A stretch of DNA of 64,000 bases from assembly GCA_008477525.1 (NCBI GenBank), contig SPDT01000002.1, positions 124,001 to 188,000 on the forward strand, written 5' to 3'. The notes under the pieces were generated by a model. It ran no database searches and was not told the origin of the DNA. It saw only the letters and a program-made list of their open reading frames with translations. The position numbers were made by a program, and so were the translations under genes. Below are positions 50,560 through 62,374 of this stretch, piece by piece; the first letter of the stretch is position 1, and each line of letters opens with the position of its first letter. This DNA is from Hypomyces perniciosus (taxonomy: Eukaryota > Ascomycota > Sordariomycetes > Hypocreales > Hypocreaceae).

Positions 50560-52200
50560 ATAGCCTGCTTTTTTATAGTAAAAGTAAAGTCTTTTAATAA
50601 TATATTCTTTATAAAAAACTTAAAGGTAAAGTAATAGAGTCTATATAGTATTTAGCTGTATTAAGTTACTGGCTAGTATTAAAGTAGTAGTTTAATTATT
50701 TTATTAGCGTTAATAATATTACTATTAATATTAATACTGCTATTATTAATAGCTTTATTAATATTAGCTTATTTAAGTCATATAGAAGGCATTATAGTAA
50801 ACGCCCTTTTAAAGCTTATTATAAATAGTTTAGTAAAGTTAATATTACTTAATAAAGTTAAATTTATTTAGTTTAATTATTTAAGTTTTTATAGTATTAA
50901 TAAACTTTTAAAAGACTTTTATTTTTAAAGCTTTTACTATTTATTTAATAGTTTTACTGTATTTACTGCCTAATATAAATAACTTTACTATAAAGTTTTA
51001 AAAAGGTTTAATTAATATATATAGGTTATTAAAAAACTATAACGCCTTTTAAAATAGGTTAATTATTTTATATTATTTATTAAGATTAGTAAAAAGTACT
51101 ATATTAATTTCTTAATACTATTAAATAAAGTTATTAAGATTTTTAATAATAATATTAAAATCTTTTTATTATAATTAATATATATTTCCCTTTAAAAGAC
51201 TTATAATATATAAAATCTTTTTAAATTTAATTAAAAAGATTAATTAATTACCTATAAAAGTAATATTAATTTAATAATATCTTTTTATTTATTATTAAGT
51301 TATTTAAAGTCTTTAATTTAATAGCAGTTAAATAGGTTATTATTTCTAAGGTTTAATAGTAAAGCTATATTTAAAGCTTTAACTTAAACTTTAATTTATA
51401 CTTTAAAGTTTTAGTTTTTAACTGTTTACTTTAAGATTTCCTATTTAAAGGTTTATTTTTATTTCTTTTATTAAATTAAGCCTTTTTTTTTATTTAATTA
51501 AAAAAACAAAATTAATAATAAAGGTTATTATCTTTAATAATTATATTTATTAAATATATATAATTACTATTAATATTAGATTTTTATAGGGTTTTAAAAA
51601 AAAGGGAAAAGCGTTAACTTTATAGTTAAAACTATAGTCTATTAAGCTAGGTTAGGCTGCAGGGTAAGGTTTAAGATATTTATATTTATCTCGCTTATAA
51701 TTAGTTTTTTTATAAATATAAGGTTTAAAGGATAAAAGCTAGGCTATAAAGGCATTATTATAGGTTTAAGAATAAAAGGAGATTTAAAGGAATTTATAAT
51801 TAATTAAATATATACTTTATAATAATATAGCTAAATTACAGGATAATATAAACTATTATAGTAAAAAAGGTAAGTTAAAGTAAATATTATTATTATACTA
51901 TAAAGAGTAAGAAAGCTTTAAGGCTTTATAGAAAGCTATAGCTAAGAATATATTAAAGCCTAGTTATATAATTAAAGCTTATGTAATAAGGCGTTAATAT
52001 CGCGTTATGGTTAGTGCTATAACAATTAATAATATTATACTTTACTTTAAATATATAAGCCTTAAATTACTTATTATATTAAATATATAAATTAGTCTTT
52101 AAACTTCAAGCTTTATTAAAAACTGCTTTATAGTTTTTTTTTAAATATTTCTTTAAATATTTAAAGTATTTAAAGTAAAGGTTTTTTTAATACTTTAAAA
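50560..52200. repeat. Repeat copy 1 of an inverted pair (with 62,375-64,000)
   Basis: About 1.6 kb that reappears as its reverse complement at 62,375-64,000; for example AGCTTATGTAATAAGGCGTT here matches the complement of the sequence near 62,530. Probably the gag region of a retrotransposon, though no zinc knuckle can be read with certainty. Confidence 0.65.
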
Positions 52201-52590
52201 AGTATATATATAATAATAGCTATATATATATCTTTATTATTAAAGTTATTTACTTAAAGGTTAATTATATTTAAAAATAATATATTATTTAAAGTTATAG
52301 TTATAATAGCTATTATTAATTATTGCCCTTTTTTTATTTATTAAATAACAAATATTTATTGTTTTATTAATATTAAATTATAAATATTAAATAAAATGGT
52401 CTTTAATACTTATATATAAATAATATTATTCTTTTTTTTTTATAAAGGATTAAACTTACTATACTTTTAGGATTATTATTTAATAAAGTATAATAATTAT
52501 TTGATTTATCGCAGTATTTTTATTGTTTATAATTTTAAAGCTAATCTTTTTAATTTTATTACTTTATATAAATTACTTACAAAGTAAAAA

Positions 52591-52745
52591 TGTTACGACC
52601 CAACTATGTTAAAGACTTGGTTACGGGATTATGGCAGAATATCGGAGCCTCTAGCCAATTACCGACAGATTATAACTACAAGCACGATCTTATAAAAAGG
52701 ATTACTATATAGAACTATAATCTAGGATTATGAAGATTACTATAA
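52591..52745 (+). repeat. Fragment of a little-mutated LTR
   Basis: It begins TGTTACGACCCAACTATG, like many fungal gypsy LTRs, and has clearly higher G+C than its surroundings for about 150 bp before merging into AT-rich DNA. No partner LTR is found in the window. Confidence 0.5.
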
Positions 52746-52779
52746 TCTAAACAATTTAAATATATACACTATAATAAAA

Positions 52780-54328
52780 GGCGTATATATAACTATATAG
52801 TGTATTTTTCTTTAAGTATTAAAAGTTAATTATCTTTATTATAGCCTTTAAAATAGTTTTAAAGATTTTAATACACTTTAAAGAATAGTTTTAATACTTA
52901 TTTATTAAATAGTCTATAAAAGATAACCTATTTTATATATATAAAAGTATAAGCTTTATATTTTATATATATAGTTCCTTTAATATATATATTTTTTGCA
53001 TTCTTTATAAGTACTTTAAGCGCTTTTAGGCTTAAATATTTTAATTATAGATACTAGAGCTGTTTTAAACTATATTATAGTATTAAAGGATTATATATTA
53101 ATCTTCTTTTACTTCTTAATACTATATAAATACTATAGTCTATATTAAAAAGAATCATAAAAGCTATTAAACTGCTTAATATAGTATATTTAAAAATAAA
53201 GGTAATATAAAATAATAAAGGCTTATATTAAAGAAATAAAAGATTATATTTATATTTTACTTTTTTATAATAGTAGTTAAATTGGCTATATTAGTGTAAA
53301 AGTATATTATTATACTTTATTAATTAAATCCCTGCTTTCTAAAGCTTTAATAATACTATAATATTAATATAAAATCCTTTAACTACAGCTATATCTATAA
53401 ACTTAATAAAGCGCGCTATTTTTTAATATAAATTATAAAAAGTATCCTTGAATAAATAATATCGTTTTTTAATTATAAAATAGCTAGCTCTTTTAGCTTT
53501 AATATAATCCTTTTCTATATTTAAAATAAAAAAGCCAGGAATAAAGTAATTTATACTATTTATAAAATAAATAGCATTATATATATTAAAGAGAGTGCTT
53601 TAAAAGAGGCAGTAAAATATATCCTATATATTAATATATATTAATATACTTATTAACTATATTATAAAGCTTATATTTTCTTTATTAATTAAGTTTAGGG
53701 AGATTAAAGCAGCTATAATAGTTAAGGCTATTCCTCTTTATATTAAAGCAGTAAAGTTAATACCCTTTTTATTAAGCTTTTTGCAGGTAACTTACTATTT
53801 ATCCTTTTATAGGTATACATAAATCTCTGTAGCCTACTTAAATATAAAAGTATATTTTCTTTTTTATTAAACTTTTTAGTAAATATAGTATATACTTTAT
53901 TATAGTTATTTAAAGGCTAAATATATCTATTAAGTCTATAAAGGCACTCTTTACTAATAAAAGGCTATAAGTATATATTACTACTACTTAATATATTATT
54001 AAAGCAGTTACTAAATATTATATAAAAGCTATAAATATAATTCTTTATATTTTTCAAGTATTTAAAAAAAGCTATTTAAGTTAATTAAAAGAAAAGATTT
54101 TATTTATTTTACTGCTTTTAATTAAATTATTTATATAAACTAAATAGTAAACAGTAAAGCTTAAAGTAAAATATACTTTAATAGCTTTAAAGAAAGCTAT
54201 TTAAAAAGCTATTCCTATAACCTTAAAAGGCTTATGCTTTACTGTATTTATATAAATATATACTCAATAAATATACTATACTTTTAGCTTAATATTCCTA
54301 TACTTTACTTTATATAGTATATATTAAT
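52780..54328 (-). mobile_element. Element B gag-protease copy lacking its leader
   Basis: Direct repeat of 58,988-60,540. At its right end it joins the LTR at 54,329 immediately, whereas the other copy has a 650-bp leader between gag and LTR, so this copy has an internal deletion at the 5' leader. Confidence 0.7.
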
Positions 54329-57300
54329 TGTGGCAGAGCGCAGCATAGCTATATAGAGTATAGAGAGATAGGAAACAAAGCTTAATTCTAGGAAAGAGAA
54401 TATACTGTAGTAGCCTCACTATATATATATATAGCTAACACAAAGAAAAAGCTGTATATAGGCGCTTATAGCGCCTGTATAGTCTGATATATCGCTTATG
54501 CGATATATATATCAGCTTGTATCTGCTTATATAGCAGATAAGAGCTCCCTAGCGCTAATAAGCGGTAGGGCCCCAGCCTATTTAACCTAATACACCCCCC
54601 AGTTAATAAAGCTATTCCCAATGCCTTATTAACTGCTACTCTAGCCTATCTATAGTATTATGACTGACTGGCCGCGCTCCTAGAGCCTCTTTTATTTAGT
54701 TAGAAGCTCTTTATTATAAATACGTATTGATATTTTATTATAGAGGTAAAAGGAATATAAGCGCTATAACTATTATTATTCTGTAATAATAAGAAGTTAA
54801 ATAATAAAGCTTTTAAAGAGGTAAATTAGTCCTGAACAGCTAGAATAAGTATATTAGCTGCCCCTTTAGCCTTTATTCCTTGCTCTTCTTTTTCAGTTAT
54901 TAATATTATTATCATTAATATTAACAATAACATTAACAGTAATATAGCCTTTGCTATAAGTATTACGCTTCCGACTAATTCCCTTTGCACTGTATATTTA
55001 TTAGCTGATAGCGAAATTGCAGAAGAAAAATATTTTGTCGGTAAAGCGTAGTTATAGTCGCCCCTTAAAGGTAGCTTGTCGCGATATTAGTCGCTCGGCT
55101 GGCTAAGCAGCCACGCCTATTGCTGCTCCTGCGCCTACTCCTGCGCTGTCTCCTGCTCCTGCGCCACCTAATCCCGGCCAGTCTAGGCGTGCTGCGGCTA
55201 TTGCCGCTCTTAATGTGCGCTTAGCTGCTATTTATAAAGCACGCCTCGCTGCTAAGGCAGCTTTATCCTCATTTTCGTTAACTCCTCCTCCTACTACTGC
55301 TATCCTAGCCCCTGCCCTTATTACTGCTGCTACTACTCCTTTTACTACTCCCGCCACTGCCTTTACTACTATACTATTATCCCCTCCTTATAAAAGTTAT
55401 CTAAAGTTAGCAATTGCTAGTAAAAGAGACTTTTTTTAATATATTTTTATTGCCTGCTTTTAGTAATATATTATTTATTTTAATAGTAATTATTAATATG
55501 CCTTTTAGTAAGCTCCTTTTTAATTTACTTATATTACTTTATTTAATTATATACTTTATAGTTATTTAATACTTGCATTAATTATATACTAGCTCTTTGA
55601 GCTGTAAATAAAGAGGATAATTGGGTAAATATACTCTCTTTTCTTTATATATTTATAAGTTTATATAATTAAATAGTAACCTAGTATAAAAAGGCATTAC
55701 GCCTTTAATTTAACTTATTAAAGGAGGAGAACTCGGTTTACCTTAAAGAGGCTGCTGCTTTAGGCAGTAGCGATAATAATAATAATACCTTTCGCGCATA
55801 GGCGCGTAAAGGCTAGAAAGCTCTTAGAGAATAGTTATTGCAGTAATACGATATACCTTTATAGCTGGCGGCCTATAGGTTAGAATTGACTGGTTTCCTA
55901 TATTCTTATATATTCTATTTTAGTAACTGTATATCTGTTAAATTTAATAGTGCTTTAAAGTGCTTAAAGCGCTGCTATAGTAAAGCTTTAGTAAGCCTAT
56001 TAATAGGTATAAAGTTAATAAAAAAATAAAAAACTATAAATAATTTTTTCTAGTATTCCTGCTAAAGTTATATATTTTATATATTAATATAATACAGGTA
56101 AATACTAATTTATATACTTTTTTTAATTATAAGATATATAGTTAATTAATTGTTATAATTAATATTCTGATTAGCGCTAGGCTTAAATTTTATTTCCTAG
56201 AAAAGGCAATATAAACCTATAGCCTTTTTTACTATTTAGGTAAAGGTAAGCAGCTTAGCTTTTATTATAAATATACTAATATTGTTTTAGTGTATTGTAT
56301 TTTATAGGATAAAGCCTAAGAAAAGTATAATAAAATACCCTTAAAACAATCTTTAAATATCTATATTATTAGTAAAAGAAGTATTACTTAAAGCGGTTAA
56401 GACTTATATTTCTCTTTGCCCTCTATATTAAAAAGCTAAAAAATGCTATATATATAGATAGTGGATTAATTAGTTAACTGCTTTAAGGTACTCTTTACTA
56501 AAGTTAATTAAAAACTGTAATAAAGCTAAGGCGCTATAAGCTATATTAGGCCTTATTATAATAGCTATATAGAGTATTAATCTTACTTTCTTTTAATATA
56601 TTTTAATAGTTACTTTTAAAGTTTATAATATACTCTTCTAAAGCTTTATAATAGGTATTAGAATTATAAAAAGCTATATTCTTTTATTAAGCCTAAATCA
56701 TTTTACAATTTTCTTAAAATAAGTTTTATAGGAAAAGTATATCTTATACTCTATATAATTATAAGTAATTTTAATCCTTAAAAACTACTATGCGTCTCCT
56801 TTACTATAAAGCTTATACTTTACTTCTAAAGCGTTTAGTAGTTTAATATAAAGAGCTTTATTATTATAATAATATAAGATATTATTTATATAGAATATAA
56901 TAAAGATTTTCTACGCTTTATTATAAAAGAGATAGGGCTTTTTAGAGCTTAAAATTAACCTTTATTGCTTTAAAGTTAAAGATAGTTTATTGAACTATAG
57001 CTTTAATAAATCCTTTAAGCTATATAAGGCTTTCGCGAGCTTTAAATAAACATTTAGCTGCTTAAAACCTTTAAAGAGTTTATATATAACTAGTTTTAAG
57101 TTTTTATCCTTTAAAGCATTAAGAAAAGTATTCTTAATATTATACTGCTTTAATTTAAAGTCAAATCTTACTGTAAAAGCAATAAGTATATAGAAAGAAT
57201 GCGCTGCTAATATAGCTGTATATATACTCTTTATAATAAAGTGCTTTTATAAATCCCTATAGACTATAAAATAAGCTTTACAGTATTTTAGATTTCCGTT

Positions 57301-60300
57301 TTAATTAAACTTATAAGTGAAAACCTAATATACTGGTAATAGCTTTATTATTGCCTTTAAGTATAGTATCTTTTACTAGGTCCCTTTTATGCGCAGAGAG
57401 TTAATCTTATTACGCGCGGTTTACTTAAACCTATCTTTAAGTGGGTGTTTTATAAGCTTTTTTTAGTCTTTTAGCGGTTTTGCTAAGTCTTTTTAATAAA
57501 CAGTTAATTTATTAAAAGCTATACTTTTCTAGGAAAAAGATTTATAGTCTATTACTGCATTAAAAACAGTAAATACTACTTCCGCGCTTTTTAATTTATT
57601 ATTTATTAACTTTTATTAATTAAATAGCAGTTAATATAACATTAAACTAAAAAGCCTAATAATTATTAAATATATATGAGGCTTATTATTTTTAAAAGTA
57701 GTATCTAGAGTATATATCTTAATTTTATATACTGGGAGGTATTTATTGGCCTTTCTTACAAGTTACTTCCTTTAAAGTCTTAAGCTCCTATAAATGTTAG
57801 CTACTGCTCTATTGCTTAAAGGATTATTAGCTAGTATTTCCTTAAAGGTCTGCTTTTCTTTTATAGAAATAGGTAAGTCTTTTATATACTAGTCTACTTT
57901 TAGCTTTAGTAGACTATACTCTTTTATTAGGTTATATACCTTTATTATATAAGGCCGTTTTTCTATTATATCCCTTTCTATAAAGAAAGGTAAATTGCTT
58001 GCTACAGTATTGCCTAGGGTTCCTGTTAATACACTAGTATTATCTATAAAGATTAACTATTCTAGGGTAGCCTTTAATATTTAAAGACTAAAAGGTCTTT
58101 TTAAGTATACTAATAGCTTACTTAAAGTATTTATTAAGCTATCTTTAATGCTTTATATCTCTGCTACTTTTAAAGGTATACTCTCTTTTTCTGTATTACC
58201 TATAAAGGTATTGTTTACTGTAGGAATATATATAGGGAAAAGTGTAAATTCCAGCTTATTTTCTTTAACCTTATTAAACAGCTTATTTAACTCAGCTATA
58301 AACAGTTTATCTATAATCTCTTTATTACTATTAAAAAAGCTAGTTTTATTAAACTATATATTCTTTATAATAATTACCTTTACTAGGCAGGGTAATTAAA
58401 TGCAATATATATTATTTACAGTATAGCTAATAAGATATTTAATTAGCCCCCTAAGCTTAGTCTTAAATTCTCTCTTTTTCCGGCTAGCTTTATAGTCTTT
58501 ATTTAGTATATAGGCGCAGCAGCTATATATATAAAGCATACTTTAATCTGGCTATAAGTCTATAAAAGGCTCCTTTATTAAAAGGGGCGCAAAGTCGCAG
58601 AACTATTGCTTTAATTTATTAATAGGTAATATTATATTAAGGCTGCGTATAGGACTTATATTAATAATATATACTATAGCTTTTGCGCTCTTAGGCTATA
58701 AGTTGGTTAAAAGACCTATAGCTTTTAGCATTTTAATTAATTTATTTATAACTTCCTATCCTGCCTATTGTAAAGCGCTATTCGGCTTATATATATAGGA
58801 AAGGGCAAGCTCTAGGATAATACCCTCTATATTAGCCTAGATCTAGAAGTATAATAAACTTTTAACTGCAATTATAGCTTTTTTATTATCTTGCTTAAAA
58901 AAGTATACAGAAATATTATATTATATCTTTACTATACTTATAAAGTTAAATAAAGCATTAAAAACAGTTTCCTATTCTTTATTTAGTAAAGGGCGTATAT
59001 ATAGCTATATAGTATATTCTTTTTTAAGCACTAAAAGCTAGTTATCCCTATTATAGCCCTTAGGATAGTCTTAAAGATCCTAATACACTCTAAAAAATAG
59101 TTTTAGTACTTGTTTATTAAATAGTCTATGAGAGATAACCTATTTCGCGTATATAAAAGTATAAGCCTTATATTCTATATATATAGTTCCCTTAATGTAT
59201 ATATTCCTTGCATTCTTTATAAGTACTCTAAGCGCTTTTAGGCCTAGATATCCTAATTATAGATGCTAGAGCTGTTTAAAGTTATATTATAGTATTAAGG
59301 GATTATATATTAGTCTTCTCCTACTTCTTAATACTGTATAAATGCTATAGTTTATATTAGGAAAAATGAAAAGAGCTGTTAAGCTGCTTGGTATAGTATA
59401 TTTAAAGATAGGGGCAATATAAAGCAATAGGGGCTTATATTAAAGAAACAGAAGATTATACCTATACTTTACTTTCTTTATAATAGTATTTAAACTAGCT
59501 ATACTAGTGCAAAGCGTATTATTGCACCCTATTAACTAAATCTCTACTTTCTAAAGCTTTAATAAAAATATAATATTAATATAAAATCCTTTAACTACAG
59601 CTATATCTAAAAGCTTAATAAAGCGCGTTATTTTTTAATATAGATTATAAAGAGTATCCTTTAGCAGATAATAACCTCTTTCAATTATTAAATAGCTAGC
59701 TCCTTTTACTTTAATATAGTCTTTTTTCATATTTAAGATAAAGGAGCTAGGAATAAAGTAATTCCTGCTATTTACTAAATAAATAGTATTATATATATTA
59801 AAAAAGGTACTTTAAAAGAGGCAGTAAAGTATATCCTATATATTAATATATATTAATACACTTATTAAGTATACTGCAGGGCTTATATTTTCCTTATTAA
59901 TTAGGTTTAAAGAGATTAAGGCAGCTATAATAGTTAAGGCTATTCCTCCCTGTATTAGGGCAGTAAAGTTAATACCCCTTTTACTAAACTTTTCGCAAGT
60001 AACCTACTATTTATCTTCTTACAGGCGCGCGCAAATCTCTACAGCCTACTTAAATATAAAAGTATACTTCCCTTTTTTATTAGGCCTTCCAGTAAACGCA
60101 GTATATACTTTACTATAGTTGTCTAAGGGCTAAGTATACCTTTTAGGTCTATAAAGGCACTCTTTATTAATAAAAGGCTTTAAGTGTATATTACTACTGC
60201 CTAATATATTATTAAAGCAGTTGCTAAATATTATATAAAAGCTATAAATGTAATTCTTTATATTCTTTAAAGTATTTAAAAAAAGCTATTTAAATTAATT

Positions 60301-61452
60301 AAAGGAGAAGACTTTATTTATTTTATTACTTTTAATTAAGCTATTTATATAGTATAAGTAATAGGCAGTAAAGCTTAAAGTAAAGTATATTTTAATAACT
60401 TTAAAGAAAGCTATTTAAAAAGTTATTCCTATAACCTTTAAAAGCTTATACTTTACTGCACTTATATAAATATATACCCAGTAGGTATACTATACTTTTA
60501 GCTTAATATTCCTATACTCTGCTTTATATAGTATATATTAATAGGATAAGTATACTTCCTTGTATATTATATTTTTATAAAGAGCTAGTTAGTCTTTAAG
60601 CTTCTTAACGATTTAGCGAATAGTAAATTTAGCGTTAAAGTCTTTATTATTATTATAGACTGCTTTAATAGTAGTAAAGGCTAGGGCCGCGGCTTTAAGG
60701 TCTACTAAAACTAAAGTGTAAATACTAGAGTTAACTATTTTCTAGATCTAATTTAGGATCGCATTATTTACCTTCCTTTTCTCTTTATTTAAGGTAATAT
60801 TAAACTAGTACTCCTAGAGTATCCTATTATAGTAAACAGAGATATTTACTGTAAAGGTATTAGGACTAAACTCTTATACTATATATTCCTTTACTTTTAC
60901 TAAAGTAAATAGCCTAATAGCAGGGAAATAGTTATTTAGCTGATTAAAGAGATTAAGATTAATCCTATTCTAGACCCTCGCAGTAATTGTATAGTTAGTT
61001 AGAATAGTAATCCACTTAATCTATTAGACTATTAATTCTAGCTTTATAAAAGTAATATCCTTTATATTATCTATTATAGAAAATAGCTTTAGCAGCTTAA
61101 AGGTAAAGGTAAAGGGTATAAGGAGAGATATAATATTAAAGTAGAAGTTTCTAGTAACTTTAATAGTTATTACTTGGGCTTATAACTGTAGCAGAGCGCA
61201 GTACAGCTATATAGAGTATAGAGAGATAGGAAACAAAGCTTGATTCTATAAAAAAGAATATGCTATAGTGGCCTCACTATATATATATATAGCTAATACA
61301 AAGAAGAAGCTGTGTGCAGGCGCTTACAGCGCCTGTATAGTCTGATATATCGCTTATATGATATGTATGTTAGCTTGTATCTGCTTATATAGCAGATAAG
61401 AGCTCCCTAGCGCTAATAAGCGGTAGGGCCCCGGCCTACTTAACCCAATATT
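54329..61452 (-). mobile_element. Element B: near full-length copia retrotransposon
   Basis: Direct LTRs at 54,329-54,594 and 61,187-61,452 (266 bp each) bound 7.1 kb. Orientation is minus. GGGGGG abuts the 3' LTR at 54,595. The primer-binding site at 61,186-61,173 abuts the 5' LTR and matches the initiator tRNA-Met anticodon arm with a RIP-like change. Gag-protease lies at about 60.5-59.0 kb. The RT active site (IIFYINNILYYY, for YVDD) lies at about 56,915-56,850, and the end of pol at 56.6-54.6 kb. All frames are broken by stops. LTRs carry two short hairpins (TATATCGC/GCGATATA and GGCGC/GCGCC). Confidence 0.8.
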
Positions 61453-62374
61453 AATAAAATAAATATATTTCTTTATATATTATATCTTTATAAAGCAGCA
61501 GTTAATCTTTAAGCTTTTTAATAATTTAGTAAATAGTAAATTTAATATTAAAGTCTTTATTATTATTATAGGCTGCTTTAATAATAATTGAGGCTAATGC
61601 TATAGCTTAAAGGTCTATTAAAATAAAAGTATAAATGCTAGAGTTAACTGTCTTTTATATTTACTTTAAAATTATATTTTTAGCCTTCCTTTTCTTTTTA
61701 TTTAAAGTAATATTAAACTAATGCTTTTAAAGTATCGTATTATAGTAAATCAAGATATTTATTAAAAAGGTATTAAAATTAAATTTTTAAACTACTATTT
61801 CCTTTACTTTTATTAAAGTAAATAGCTTAATAGTAGAGAAATAGTTATTTAGCTAATTATAGAGATTTAAATTAATTTTATTCTAGACTTTAATAGTAAT
61901 TATATAGTTAATTAAAATAGTAATCTATTTAATTTACTAGACTATTAATTCTAGCTTTATAAAAGCAATATCCCCTATACTATTTATTATAAAAGATAGC
62001 TTTAATAGCTTAAAGGTAAAGGTAAAAAGTATAAAAAAAATTTAATATTAAAGTAAAAGTTTCTAGTAACTTTAATAGTTACTATTTAAGCTTATAACTA
62101 TAGCAGAGCAGGGTATAGCTATATAAAGTATAGAAAGATAGGAAATAAAGCTTAATACTATAAAAGAGAATATACTGTACTAGCTTTACTATATATATAT
62201 ATAAATAATATAAAAAAAGCTATATATATATACTGTAAGCGTCTATATAGTCTGATATATTGCTTACGCGATATATATATTAGCTTATATTTATTTTATA
62301 AATAGATAAAAGCTCCCTAGCGCCAGCCTTAGCGCTCATAGGTAATAGGGCCCCGGCTTACTTAACCTAATAAC
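60541..62374 (-). repeat. Tandem duplication of element B LTR plus leader
   Basis: Unit 1 is 60,541-61,452 (leader plus LTR c) and unit 2 is 61,453-62,374 (leader plus LTR d), 912 and 922 bp in the same orientation. Unit 2 is more heavily mutated. Both retain the anticodon-arm-like primer-binding site next to the LTR. Confidence 0.75.

Noticed and set aside
55215..55439. 74-codon Ala/Thr-rich open frame
   Set aside because: Plus-strand frame within the minus-strand pol end of element B; low-complexity translation of a GCT/ACT-rich stretch.
58148..58399. 83-codon open frame
   Set aside because: AT-rich chance frame on the strand opposite to the decayed copia element; no domain.
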